Of a stretch of DNA of 64,000 bases, positions 1-13,500 are shown piece after piece. Numbering within the stretch: the first letter of the stretch is position 1; every line of letters begins with the position of its first letter. A program made the translations under genes and the position numbers. Origin of the DNA: Echinococcus granulosus. Taxonomy: Eukaryota > Platyhelminthes > Cestoda > Cyclophyllidea > Taeniidae. Below the pieces are notes generated by a model. The model made no database searches. It had not been told where the DNA came from and saw nothing but the letters and a program-made list of their open reading frames with translations. The stretch covers positions 774,327-838,326 of the forward strand of contig NW_020170401.1 of assembly GCF_000524195.1 (NCBI RefSeq), in the 5' to 3' direction.

Positions 1-2038
1 AAGAAGAATAAAGATACTTGGCTTCACATCCACGAAGTGGGCTGCTACAGAGGTGGAGTTTTGTGGCGCAGTGCGTATTTCAAGCAAGTCAAAGCGTCGG
101 ACGAACAACAGTGATGGGGATCGCTCGCCTACAGCATGCCATCTTGTGACCGCCCAGCTGTGCTAGGTAAACTTTCTCTGCCGAAGCTTCTCGGGTATCA
201 TTTGGATGCTAAGGGTGGCCTCCTCAAGGCAGTGGAGCTGCCAGGAGCGATTACCTGCAGATTCTAATTTATCCAACAAATGAATGCTTTGAGGTGTGCA
301 ATTTATTTCTCCCATCCCATTAGCCATTTTTCATGTCTTCCTCCATCAACAACAACTTCCTTGTTTGCGTATTGGTCAGATTTTTCCCAGTTTTTTAAAG
401 TACGGGAGGGAATTTAACCCATTAAACGCTCACACAAACGCTGGTAAAAAGTTGAAGGTGTACTTTATGATATTTATGTTCTCGATAGCAGTCTTATACT
501 AAAGGAGAAAAAATTGAAGCTAATGCAGTCCTGAGAGGTGATTTGCATAGATTTCAAAGAGAGATTTAGTACTCGCTGGCTATCCCGTGCATTCTGCCGC
601 AGTTTGAGTAACGCTGCATTTTTACCCTTACCTCTACCGTGTAGTTACAGGTTTTCAGCCCCAATTCATCACAGTAGACATCCAGACCAGCTGCAACGCA
701 CGGCATTAGTACCACACATCATCAAGCGGGTAGAAGTAAGATGGGATAGCAAGGAACAACCAGAGGGGATGTCGCAAAGACGTAGACTCTTGAAAGTGTC
801 ACTTTTTATGAGAAAATTTGACAGATTATACTGGGGGTTAACACGAGAGGCGTGGTTTTAAAATTAGTCAAGACAGTGAACTTGATTGCACGGACCAGCC
901 TGTTGGACAGTCGTGCAATCACAACCCTCTGCCAACATGACTTGAAACAATACTATGAAATTGTTGTGGACGTTTCATACCTCAATTATCCACTTATTCA
1001 ATGTAAAAACGGCAAATTAAGCTTCGACTTATCCCACGATTAACTTCTCCTTCAATGTCCTTTGCCCCATTAATTGACCAAAATAAATGTTTATCAAATG
1101 ACCGATCCATTTATACAGACATTACCACTTCCAATCATGTCTACAAAATACTTATCACAAGAATAGAAAAAGGACAGAATATACTTCTGTTAATAGCTAC
1201 TACACAAAGAAGAGCGACTACAAAAATAAGTACTTTACCTAACAGTGAGATTAGAGTGGAGCGAAGGAGGGGGTAGGGCAGAAACGCCAGAAGGGGAAGT
1301 AACCCCGTTGCAATTGCCCGGTCATCGCAAGAGTGCGTCTGCACTCGCGCCAGCCGCTGAAGCTGTTTGCCACCGCCGCCTCCGCCGTCGGTATGCGTGA
1401 ACCGTGTAACGCCATCACACACGACACCACCTGAGATAAAGGAGAGGAGGGTGAGTTCCTTCCTAGAAGTTTTCGCTAGTTTCCCCTGCGAAAGTGCGGC
1501 ACAGAAGGATACCATGATTGATAAAAATGATACATCATTTTCCCTAATTGTCATTTAACCAGCCGTACTCTTGAGTCCTCGCAGGGCTCATCATTACCCA
1601 TATTTTTTGGCATGGTCCTAGTCTCTTCCGCACGCAATATCTTTCTACAACTTCTAAAATAAATTTGGGCGCAACGAAATCAACCCAAATCCTGCTTTTC
1701 ATCTCAATAAAAGCACACTAATATAGAATTCGCAGAATAGGGAAGTGATAATATGCTTAACAAACCCATTTCAATGACATATATGAAGGATTGTAAGCAG
1801 ACGTCAGAATGAAGGGTACTTCAATCAGAACACAAAAGCAAATTCCACTTACGAAAATTCTCCTTTTGTAATAATGCAAATCAGCCCTAGCCACGTCCGC
1901 ACCTAAGCATACTTCCTTCCCGTGTGATCATTTGCTTACCTAATGCTAACATCAATGACAAGATAAGGTGATGACTAATTACCTTCACTCTGTAGAACTG
2001 TCAGGTTGGTCTATTCGACCGTAATGCTATACACTACC
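1..2038. other. No gene recognised
   Basis: Only short, unconvincing open frames occur here on either strand. None resembles a known family, and none joins to the neighbouring carrier gene with consistent splice phases. A C-rich/G-rich trinucleotide-like patch lies near 1367-1390. The stretch may hold the 3' end or UTR of the minus-strand MTCH-like gene, but no terminal exon could be fixed. Confidence 0.5.
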
Positions 2039-2320
2039 TTAAGAGTTGGATGCTTTATATGGCCTCTCAAACATGATTGCACTTATCTTTTTTGACAAAC
2101 CTGCATAGAAGATAATTGGGAATTTAGTAATCGACCATATTGAGTCATTCGCCAGCAGCGTTACATTCGTAACGTTCAAGAAAGTGACATTTAATGTCAT
2201 ATTCGAGGAGCAACGCATCAAGACCCTGGTTGTGTATGTTTCTCGGACTATGATAGCAAATGTGCTAAACCCTATTTTTTCATTCCTTTATGAAATTTAG
2301 TAATTTCAATGAACAAGTAC

Positions 2321-3233
2321 CTCCAATCGATATGCTAGGAAGTTGATGACAGCGTAAGAGAGAGTATGAATGCAGCTATGAACCGTCTTCGACCAGGACC
2401 GCAAAGAACTGAAGATGTTTTGCTGGAGCATACGACGCACACAGAGGTAGATTATCATGGGAGACAATTCAAACATCAGCCTTGGTGTAATACCCTAGAA
2501 AAAAAAAGATGATTAAAAGAAGGCGGAAATTGGAAAATCAGATAATTAGACATCAAACATACAGAGAAAAATCCCATAATACCGTTATCCCTAAAGATTG
2601 ATAAGACGGCCTGATAGAACCATGAATACCCCACCTCTTTGCCAATAATGCTGGCTCCCTGCCGAACCATTATAACTAAAAGGAAAGTGTGGTGAATAAG
2701 ACTGACAAACCATAGAAGGGTTGAGTGATAACGACCTCATGAACCTTGAGGAGACAAAGATTAAGCAGGTGAGCTGCAAATTGAGAGAGTGGAATCCTAT
2801 CCACTAGCCCCTCGCCAAATCTAGACTTTGGCTTTTCCATGACTTCGGTATCATCCAGCCACTCCTCGGCACAAAGGGCTCTCTCCACGATGTATCGATG
2901 GCTCATGAAATAAAAGACCTCAGTGAGGAAGTCAAAGCAGAATGAGGAGAAGAACCCGCAAGTCATGACAGGCCAGAAGCCGTAGGTGTGAAAGAGATGA
3001 CGAGTGTAGACGAAGACATTAGGATAGCAGTAGATGGTGGAGGAAGAAAAGCTCAGGAGAGAGAGGGGAGAGAGGGAGGCGGTAGGAGAAAGAGGCTCGT
3101 GGCCTAATTGAATTAGCGTACGAGTGAGGCGGAGAGGGTTGAGAAGAGTGCGAATGACAAAGGTGTCCGAGCGAATTGGGTAAATGTCGGTACCTAACTC
3201 AGTGTTGGCAACTCGAGTGTAGAAATTACTCAT
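2321..3233 (-). CDS. Mitochondrial carrier homologue (MTCH1/MTCH2-like), 3' end unresolved
   Basis: This gene encodes a divergent solute-carrier-family protein of the MTCH type. Family members sit in the mitochondrial outer membrane, and MTCH2 is known as a membrane-protein insertase and apoptosis factor. Three exons join in phase: 3233-2711 (ATG at 3233), 2675-2563 and 2494-2321. The first intron is only 35 nt. Exon 1 carries LNPLRLTRTLIQLGHEPL, matching the first carrier repeat of MTCH2 (LSQPLMYVKVLIQVGYEPL). The exon 1/2 junction gives TQPFYVIMVRQG, matching HPFHVITLRSM. Exon 2 ends FRDNGIMGFFS and exon 3 begins GITPRLM, matching YREEGILGFFAGLVPRL. The third-repeat C-terminus should lie below 2321; a frame at 2039-2221 is a candidate but does not join in phase. 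A Ser/Leu-rich insertion follows the first repeat. The family call is firm; the 3' end is not. Confidence 0.8.
2676..2710 (-). other. 35-nt intron of the MTCH-like gene
   Basis: On the minus strand the interval begins GTTTGT and ends TTTTAG. Removing it joins a phase-1 codon and restores the conserved second-repeat signature. Without removal the frame runs into unrelated residues and stops. Confidence 0.75.
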
Positions 3234-4537
3234 GACGTAAAAAACAGCTATAATGGCAGGAAAAATGTGCTGAGTTTATGTTTCAAATTTTTTACTAAGA
3301 ACATAAAAAGTTGATCAAAAAGTCACGTAAAGAATATGCCTCTAACTGTTGGATAGGGTAGAAGAGGAAAAAAATAAGTCTTCAATCAGATGTACATCGC
3401 TTCTGCGAACTGTAGGCCTTCTAATGAGAAAATCATAGAAGTTCGCCTATGTCCATGACAAGGATAAGCTGGAAAATAGTAAGCGCGAAAAGTACAGTGT
3501 CACAGTGACCAACTGAGTTGTCACACACTTCCGACTTTTACGACCTTTAAGTGTCAAGGTCGGGTTGTAAATGAGGCAGTTTGAGGATATTCAAAACCGA
3601 TTTGAGCATCCCCATACTGCAGGGGTACCGAATACAGACAATTGTACATATAAAAGTGATAAACACCTTCTAGCAAAAAATTTGTTTTTAGCTTTATGAA
3701 TCTTCCCTAATGAAATAACTTTTAATGCCACACATGATTTTGTAGCGGCAGGTAATCCTTTGAATTAGTTTAAACAAAAAATCCATTTTAAGTAAAAAGG
3801 TTAACGTTGCTTTAATCAATAAGCAAATGTTCCATAGTTGCACAAATTCACCTCAACTACACAAAGGGTTGTGCCGTTCCCTGATGGAAAGCTAAAACCA
3901 GATTTTACAAGTTCATAGTCAGAAAATTTCTTTTTAAAGCTTTTAAAATTTTAATGCAAAGATTATCTTTGTGTTTTAAGTAATCAAAATGGCGGCTTAC
4001 GTTAAATTTGTACATATTATCGTGCGGACATTCAATGTCATCTTCAGGGTTAGTTTCTCGCCAAGTGGACTTTGCTCTTAGGTGGAAAAGAAAATTGCAT
4101 TCTTTTAAATGGCGCGCAGGCTTTTCCACTAAGAGAGCTTTTGAAAGAACGAAAGTATCTGAACCGCCAAATTCAAGAAAAAGCTCAAGTATTTGCCACT
4201 GGAAATGTTCCTCCTCAAGGACTTGTCGTAGTACACGAACCCTCTCAAATACAATTTTATGTAGGGGACTGCAGAATTAGTGCTCGTTTAGTACGCTTAA
4301 GATGTTAATTATGATGTAAAGGCCTCTTTTGTTAGCCATTGTGTATACCAGAAGCATGAAATTGGCTTTAGGTACTCGGTTTCAGCTTTCTACTTTCTTT
4401 TTTTTAAGCCTTTTGCAAAACACATTTGTTTCACATATAGTGTTGGTTAATGGGACTGGTACATTTATCCTACTATTAACTCGCAAAATGATATTATGCA
4501 AATTGGATTCGGCATAAGGAATGTTTTTTAAATAAAG
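3234..4537. promoter_or_regulatory. Divergent intergenic region between the MTCH-like gene and MSH4
   Basis: The minus-strand carrier starts at 3233 and the first secure MSH4 exon begins at 4538, so this interval should contain both 5' ends. No TATA-like element can be assigned with confidence. It includes an AT-rich stretch (about 3600-3980) and an open frame at 4054-4305 that is listed separately. The MSH4 start codon is probably here. Confidence 0.4.
4054..4305 (+). other. Unassigned open frame, candidate first exon
   Basis: A stop-free frame of 84 codons ends at TAA 4306-4308. From about 4084 it encodes a polar helical stretch (LRELLKERKYLNRQIQEKAQ) followed by FATGNVPPQGLVVVHEPSQI. It looks protein-like rather than random, and a plausible 3' splice site (TTGCTCTTAG) ends at 4081. 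It has no ATG in good position. A small ATG-initiated frame at 3989-4048 precedes it, followed by a GT...AG interval of 33 nt, but the phases do not join. I do not recognise the family. It may be the MSH4 N-terminus, a separate small gene, or chance. Confidence 0.3.
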
Positions 4538-7500
4538 GCATTGTTGAGGGACGCGGTGCAAATAATGGTCAAATTGGAATGGCGGCTATCGACTTAAATC
4601 GACCTGGCATCGAGGTATCACAATTCACCGATACCAGTGGCTATGGCAGCACTCTTATGAAAATGCTCGTATGGATGCCCACTGAGGTACGTTTATCTTA
4701 TTTATTATAAAATCGCAAACAGAAATGAACCTTATTTTGCAGATGCATTTTTAAACTGGTAGTAGTGTGTTTTAATAGTATTGGAACACAATGCTGTTAT
4801 TTGGTTTCCAGTAGTTTTTGGGACTGAGATTTGGCATTACATTTAATTTTTAGGTTTTGCTGCCTCACTCGGCTTTAGAGCAGTCAAGTAACATGAATCG
4901 ACTTGTGAAATTGCTCCAACAAAGCGAATTTGGGTGCAACATTATTGGTGTTAGCCGCTACTCTTTTAACAATCAACAAGGTTCCCATTCCTCACTCTTT
5001 CAGGAGTGCTTTCATTAAAATTGTTTTTATGCATTTTTTTTCGCAGGTCTCGAATATCTCAAATCATTGTGTCATCCGCACTACCTTCCATCAATTTACG
5101 CTTTTCAAGAGAAGTGAGCATCAAGGATATCCTTAACGTAACTTCATAGTCTAATTTTTGATTGTCATTCGTGACTTCACCAATTAAATGGAATTCCTAC
5201 GATGATGTTAAGCATATTGATCAAAGTAATGGATGCGAAATCCTGGTTTACTTAGCTTGTGTCGATATCTTTTGCCAACACTGTAATGTTTAATTTAGAT
5301 ATTATGGTCTGTCCGCTGCTGCAGCGTTAATTAACTACTTGGAGACAGCAAAGAGGGTCTACTATGCTCCGAAGTCCCTTAAAGTGGATTTCGGATGCTC
5401 TACTCAAGCGACAATGCTGGGTATGCATTTGATGGCTCTCTTCTTTAAGTGATGCGTTAATAACGGACGAAGAAAATCAAAATTTGTGATATGGTTTTTT
5501 CCTTATCCTGTTTCCTTCATTCTGCCGACAAGTAAGTTTATGCAATTGTGTGGGCTATCGTATCTCACAAATGTAGACATCGTTAAGCATTGTGTTTAAT
5601 GGAAATAAAATCTCTACCCAGACGCTACAAGCGCGATTCGACTGGGCCTGGTGAGTCGTCTGGGTCGACCGCGAGACAGCCAGACCCTATTCAAGGCCAT
5701 CAATAACACCTGCACCCTCAGTGGGGCACGTCGACTCAGAGGCTGTTTGCTGGAGCCGCCCAATGGTGCGTTGTGGAAGGGATATTATGGTCTTGGTAAT
5801 ACAGTGACCAGCGACAAGATTATTTCCTCCTTTTTCTCTTTTCTTAGATCTGACCACGATCACTTATCGGCAGGACTCGGTTGCTGAGCTCATCTCGAAA
5901 CCTCAGATTTTGCTTGAGATTCAGGTAGTGGTTCCGATTATTGTCCTTCTCATTTCACTAGAATGATAATTAAGAAGTTTAATAGTCTCAGTGCCACTTC
6001 ATATCATAATATCTTAATCTATATTCTTGCTGTTGGAATGTATGGGAGTTTTGCTTTATATGGTGAATCCTCTCCGTTGCCGTGTCGGCTAAAGCATTAC
6101 TCCGACGGCATTACAAAAGACAAGAGGGTAAAAACATATTTCTCTCTCTGATTTTGAATGTGCATTTGCTCATTTTTTTAATAATAAAAAATTAAATTGA
6201 CAACTTTCTAACTTAAAAGCCATTTTTCATTGCAATTTAGTCAGTTAAACATCTAAAATACATGGAAAGTTTTTACATGATGCATGATAGCCTTTGGAGC
6301 TTATTTTTTCAGTTGACAATGCGTAGTAGGTAAGGGCATCCATTTACTTTGTAGCTTCCATCACGACCTTCCTCGCTAAATTGTTCAATCAATACTAACT
6401 TGAAGTACTACTAAAAAGTTGTTCCTGAGAACTTTGCCTCGAATTATTATAGCTTGTCAGTAGTAACATGCAATTCCCCCTGAACTTGAGCAGAATTGCG
6501 CAAATCGTCTGAGCCACTTGATTCTTTATGGTGCATTCTGCTACCGTCTTCTCCAAGCATCATGCTGTGGAATTGACGAGACGTTATGCTTTGCAGCTTT
6601 AAAGCCGAGCTAAACATAAACTGCTCGAATCACACCCATAAGATTCAACCTTTGCTCAATGATATGGAAATTCAACGGGCACAAATGGAGAGTACCGTTG
6701 ATAAATTGACGCATATCTATGGCTGACAGTAGATGCATATAGACAGCAGCATGCATCTTACAAGTCCCTGCAGGTTACAGTAAGTCAATGAAGAAGGATT
6801 TATCAACAACCCCACTGGCTTATTTTGGCCATCTAATAGTTAAATCCAGCAAGGTTACGCCCAACGCCTAAAAACCCAAATCTACGCAAAATCTGGGATC
6901 ACTCAGTAAACGAAAGCCCAACTGTTGCTAGCGACAACCATCCCTTATGAAATATATACAACACTAATTTGATTGGTAGTGTTTGATTTTTATGTGCATT
7001 TCATATACAATGGCCAAGCGGAATAAGTAGAACCTTATTGGGGAGTTGCGTAGCCTTAGGTCAAATTTTGATAATTTTCATGCGAAAAACCACCCACATA
7101 ATCCTGTAACTGTCAAGGCGTGCTCCGGTAAGAACCAATTTCCTCAGTCACAAACTTTTATTCTAGTCAAATGACCTAGTAACCTAGGATAAACCTACTT
7201 TTGATAGCAAGCACCATTATAGGGCCATGGTTTTAACTCTACTTAGCGTTCTGAAGCTAATATTAAATGAGAAGGAAGATACAAGCATTATTTGGGCCGT
7301 AAAAGTCATTCGCTTCTTTAGATGAAAACTGGACAGTGAGGACATAAATGACGCCTCATTTGGCTGCGCTCTGATTGACGCTAGGTTTGTGTTCCAGTTA
7401 AAGGCTTGGGACAAAACGAAACTTGGCATTGCCTGAGTTGAATTATGAAAAACCGAGAGTTGGAATGGTAAAAGCCACTCTTGACAGTACATTAGTATGG

Positions 7501-10500
7501 CGTAATAACTTGGCACAAGTTCCCATGCAGCACCTTGAGTCCTCCCTAGAGTCATAATAATTCATACCGGTCCGGAGGAACTGAAGGATTATACCGCCTC
7601 TTCAAATGGGAATTGAAGTATCCACGATTAAAAACATCAAATTATCAAGTGTATTCCGAGATAATTGAGCATCCTAGTTAAAATTTACTTCATTTATCTT
7701 AATTGATCTGATTTATTTATTATCGGGTTTTATGAGTAGATATACAATCCTAAGTAATCCCTACCACCCTAGTCCTTCGAAATTCCTAAAAACCAATCAG
7801 GAATGAAGTATGTTTAGCAAAGTATATAGTAGGGCAAAATCCACTTGATTTTGACCCACAAAATGGGTTACTAAGTACTTTTGGTTTTGTTTACTTTCAA
7901 AGAATGTACTGGCAAAGTTCCCAGCCATCGACAGTCTCCTCTCAATGTGCGTCCACCTCTCCGAGTTCCCTGCGCCTCGTACTGATCTACTTACTGGCAC
8001 TGCCACCAACTCCGCCGCCTTCGCTATCACCTCGCCCACCTTTCGCGACTGTTTGACCTCGTCCTCTGGCGGTCCTGGTGCAGGGGAAGACCTGCTCACA
8101 CCAAGCTCGGACGTGCAGCGTGATCATCGACCAAAAAGGCTACGTACTGGCACTGCCTCCGGGTTGAACATCTCCGCCGCTTCTGCCCCAACCTCCAACA
8201 TGGCTTCGGGGAGGAAGTCCAGCGTGGGCGGTGACAGTGATGCCACCTCCTCACTGGTATCAGCGGTAACGATTGGCAATAATGCTGAGCTACGAATCAC
8301 CAAACTGATTGCGATCAAGCATATGTTGGATCTCATTCGACCACTGCATGATGCCCTGAAAGGGACGTCTTCTGCCCTTCTCAAGACTTATCGAGAAGTA
8401 AGCGATAATGTAAACTTCTCACCTCATTGTTTCGAATAAGTTACGCAGAACTCACGTACTGTTTTCCACCAAATGTCGAAACTATGGAATGATAGCTGTG
8501 TTCGCACGAGTGAGAATTAGCCGATATTTCAAACGAATATGAGATAGAGCACCGTTTAATTTGGTTCTGACATAGTTAGTGTGGTTGATTACCATTTCTT
8601 AAAGTTTAATTAGAAGAGTTTTAATTTGTTTTGTAGCAACTATGTTATTAATGTATTAATATGAAAGAGCTGTGAAGTAACAAATTGGTCTTGAACACTC
8701 ATTATTAACTCCAATGCAGATACTCTCGGACGCTGGCTACGTTGAGCTACTGGAAAAAATGACCACTGTGCTGCATCAGGACGCTTGTGTCTGCAAGGGG
8801 ACATTGCAAATGCGTGTACAGAAGTGTTTCGCCATCAAGGTTAGTCTCATTTTCTCGCATTTTCCACACATAGGTGCGGGAAGTTAAGGTAAAACACAGT
8901 GCTGCCATGGTGATTGCAAATGAAGGCGTCTACAGAAGACTCTAAGCTCAGCTTTTACAATGGTGGAATGTCCATCCAGCCAGCTGCTTATCAGCAAGGC
9001 ATTTAAAGGATGCCCAAATGTTTGTCCAAGAAGACGTCACCATGTTCTCAGTTCGTAAAAGTCATTCCTGTGAATATTTTGGCGCGCAGAAGCCTTAACC
9101 TGATCCCGGACTTCTCATCGACGCACAATCTATTGTTTAACGAAGTTGGGCAAGAGGTGATTCATTCCGCGCGAACAAAGATAGGGAATATTTGCTGATT
9201 GTTTTTCGTCCCTGACTGGCACAGTAAGCTATTCTAGATCGGTTTACCTGCAAAGACAAGTCAATGACAAAGCGGCCCTCCAGACACCAATGCAACGCTG
9301 AGATTAATGCGAATACATGGCGGGAAAGTGTAAAAATGCACGGAATTCCTTTTTTGTACAAATTTTTAAATACAGTCTGACAAGAACGCTTTAGTACAAA
9401 AGACGGTTCCTCCATTTCCTCCTTCCCCTCCTTTTTCAGCCAGGAATAAATGTCCTTCTCGATTTAACTCGACGCGCCTACGCCGAGCAGGTGGACGATA
9501 TCTCGCGTAAGTGGTTTGTAGTAACGGTGTTGCTGTTTGAGAATTAGCATTATGCTAGTCCTCTTCTTTTTCCCTTTTCAGATTACGTAAAAGGCCTTGC
9601 TTCAGAGCACACTCTGCCTCTTCGTGTGGGTTACAACAAAGCGCGTGGCTTCTTCATTCAAATTCCCGAACAGGCGCTGTATCTACCACCAGCACTGCGA
9701 ACAAGGTCGGAAATTTGCGCTGAGTCTGTCGGCTCCCACTTTTCAGGGTCGTCTTTTGACAGTCAATCCCACACAAGGCGTCATGGATTGCCTGAAGTAT
9801 TTATCAAGGTGCAAGTCGCCAGAGGATTGATAAACTGCACCACGGCTGAGCTGGTATGTGAGCCCCTTCAGGGTGTCGTTGTGTTGTTCTCTTTATGGCA
9901 TCAAAGTGCGTAAGCTGATTAGAGGGGTATAAATTCAGACTGTAGCCAAACATGCTCTGACAGACGCAGTGATGGAAGTCGCTGAATGGGAAGTACACTG
10001 GTACATCCCTATAAGCACCCCAAAATGATGGTATTTCTGCTCTAACTCCGCCTTTACGAATAGCATGAATAAAACCTGGTGTAATTTTGTACAACGCTTT
10101 AAGTCTATTAGAAATAATTGAAGGTCTTTTTACGTATGGCCGGTTTTTTGAATGAGGTGATGGGAATCCTGAAAGTTGCCTATTAGAACTATCTCACGTC
10201 TATTTTAGGTGAAACTGAACGGTAGGGCCTCCTATCCCATCTCTCTTACCCTCACCCTCATCTAGAACGTGTGAAAGGATCCCTCAACGAGGTCTACCTG
10301 ATCGCTGACAAGTAAGTCACGTTCATCTTCACTCCCCTCCTTTACCTCTCCCTTCAGTCTCGCCTGCAAGCTCATTCACGATCTACATCCGGAAATGAGT
10401 CTCTTTTACCGCCTCTCCGAGGCCGTCTCTGGTCTCGACCTCCTCTGCTCCCTCGCTCGCATTGTCATCTCTGCTCCTCCTGGTCACTGTTTCGGTTTGT

Positions 10501-13500
10501 CCCGAATTAATATGATTAAATCTAACATTTCTCCTCCACTTCTAGTGAAACCTGTTTTCGGGGACACACTGGCCATTCAAGAGGGACGGCATATGATCAA
10601 CGATCGGTTCGGTGGCTGTCTACCGGTCAGCAATAACACAGTAAGTTGGAGTTATAGCAATTTCTCTTCTTGTACTCTTTTTTTGTACCCATTTGCTGTT
10701 GATTTGTAGTTCGCATCTGCATCACAGAATGTCTTAATCATCCTTGGCACAAGTATGGTGAGTTCCGTACCCACTGAAAGCAACATAGCACAGTGCTATC
10801 CATGCTCAATACGGGGGTCTTTTTTTCGCCCACGTTTCAACATTTAATGCTCTTCCTGACCTAATCAGAAGTAGTTACTTCCAGTGTCACACGCCAAATG
10901 AAATCTTCAGAGGCATCCCAAACCCCATGCTTGTGGTGTTGTCGGCGCGTTCACTTCAAAAGAGGACTGACCTTACAGAAGAAAGGCACCTGCTGTGGAC
11001 GCACGCATGAAATAGCTATCACACATCCAGCAGGAGGCCATGTTGATGGTCCTCCGAACCCTCCATATCCTCAATTTCCTAAACTGAGATAAATCTTAAC
11101 CCAGGCATTACTTCCTCACTGTTTCAGAGCGGCAAGACCACGTATCTGACCCAAGTAGCATTAATGCAAATCCTTGCTCAGATTGGTTCTTTCGTGCCTG
11201 CCAAATTTGCTGCATTCCGGTTGACAGACAAAATTTTTGTCCGTATGGGTTGTCGCGACGACATGTCCACAAATGCCTCTGCATTCGCTCTGGAGGTAGG
11301 TTAGCTTTATGCAGGTGAGGCGACGCTTCATTGTGATTCAACTAGATGCGCGAGGTTGGTCACATGCTCAGATCAGCGACGGACAACTCTCTCGTCCTGA
11401 TTGATGACCTTGGGCTAAGTAAGCCTTGCTTCTGCCTCGCTATTTTAAACTTCTTCATGGTTTTTGTGTGAATATTTTATGGGCAATAACCCATTCCGAT
11501 TGTTGAGCTATTCACAATTGTTTTGAGGTATTGTTTTCTGCTAATTTTTAAGCCGACTTAACTTGTTAATTTTTTTCCTGTAAAGTTTGATTATAATGTG
11601 TTCGAAGGAAAAAGTTTTTGAAGTTGTTAAGCAGAAGGGAATAGCCTCAACTTTGTGCGTCGCACAAAAACTGAGGGATTCTTTGTCATTTATATCAGAT
11701 GACCAGAGCGTTGGTGCGATTTACAACACAGAGCGCTGCATTGACTCGCTTTAAATCGCAGATGACTCCCAAACGCCTTTATTTACACCGCTACACTGCC
11801 GAAGATTTTTCCAGAGGCCAGATGTCAAAATTAATTTAAGATAGATTAGTAGAGAAAGCCACAATTCATAGATTAACCACAGAATGTAGGTCCGTTTCGT
11901 GACTGTTGCTGAAACGATCCATTTCCATTTCTGCTAACTTAAAGGCACAACAGATGAGGACTGCTTTAGTCTCAGCTACGCCATCTGCGATGCCCTGGCA
12001 AAAATGCGTGCCTTCTCCTTCTTCACCTCCTCCGATGCCAGCCTCTCCCAACTGCAGTTTGTTCACCTCAACGTCGAGATGTAAGAGCCCTTCTTCTCTC
12101 ATGCTCCATTCTCTGTGTCCCTCTGTCTGTGCATTGATTGATGGATGGCGGGAACTTTGAAGGGAGGAAGAATGGGCGGATGGATACGGAACAGATAAAT
12201 GGATGAATGGACAGATGAATGAACAATTTGAGTCATGAGGGTCCGAGATGTATGCTTAAGTTCCGTATGCATGAACCAATTAGCTAAAGGTAACGATAAA
12301 TGAATGAAAGTATCGTTGCGGGAAAGGTATTTCGGAAATGAAGTTGAAAGCGGACCAAACAGCAAGACTGCTAAAGTAAGAGCGAATCGCAGGATCGTTC
12401 AGTTCTGCAACACTAGAGAAGAGACTCAAATAACTGTCTACCGGTTTCTACTTCCATTTCAATCTAAACTCCACTAAAACAAACCGATCTCCGTCAGGAC
12501 ATAAAAATAAGAGCAGCACGTGTTTATAAAGCATACAGCTCAACTTTACAGTATGTCTCAGGGATTTGGATTGGTTGAATTGCTACTTCGGAGAAGGGAA
12601 GTCTTGAGGGATGCAAGCCACCACCCTCCTATAATCGGTGCCATTTTAAAAATTCAAGTGTTGAAGGTGATGTCGTGTACCGCATTCTCTTCGATTCACT
12701 TTATAAAACTTCAAACAAGCATCAAGGTTTTTGTATAATGCACCCACTCTTTGAATTTGAAATCGATAACTGGGCTCTCCTCTTTCCAATTCCAGCTGTC
12801 ATTTTGAGGTGGAGACACGGGGGACAATGCAGGGTGGACGACGAATTCATCAACCGAGGAGCGCTAACAGCTCAAGTGACGGGTCCGTCGCGTCCACCTC
12901 ATTTGACGAGTCCTTCCAACTGCCCGCGAGAGGTGGAAGGGCTCCGGCAGTGGGTGAAGGTGGAAGATTAAAAGGCGACGACAAACGTACTCTCTATCGA
13001 TTCACCTACAGGCTAAAGAAGGGTGTTGGCAAGGAAACGCATTCCGGTGAGTTGGGACAGAGATTATTCTGTATCAATTGTAGTCATTTTAAGCCACTGA
13101 CCCCAATATGACGGTTTAATGTGAAAAGTCAAATGCGATGTTTAAATTAGGAAATCTGATCAAATTTGCAAACATTTGCTGGATGTGATTTATTGTAGAC
13201 AAAATGCAGTGCTTTTTCAGGATAGGATTCATTTAATGCCAACCATCAATTACAAATGTAATCAGCCCACTCGACGCGACTTAAAGCTTGTCAATTAGAA
13301 CCGGGACTAATAAAATCTGGTTAATGAGGTGAAAGCTCCATTTTCACAAGATCTCATGCAGTACTCTGGAATGGGGAAGAGGGACCCTGTCTTACCCCAT
13401 CCTTGTTCCCTGTTTCGTCTAGCTAGCGATTACCACCTTGGTACCAGGTAATTACATGTTAAATCGACTATTCGGAAGTAGAACTGCATTAGAAACGGAA

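Noticed and set aside
1141..1554. 137-codon minus-strand frame with a poly-Gly run
   Set aside because: The Gly run reflects a GCC-type repeat. There is no recognisable domain and no in-phase link to the MTCH-like gene.
2039..2221. Last exon of the MTCH-like gene
   Set aside because: The frame is open and hydrophobic in part, but no acceptor gives the phase required by the donor at 2321. It is left as a possibility only.
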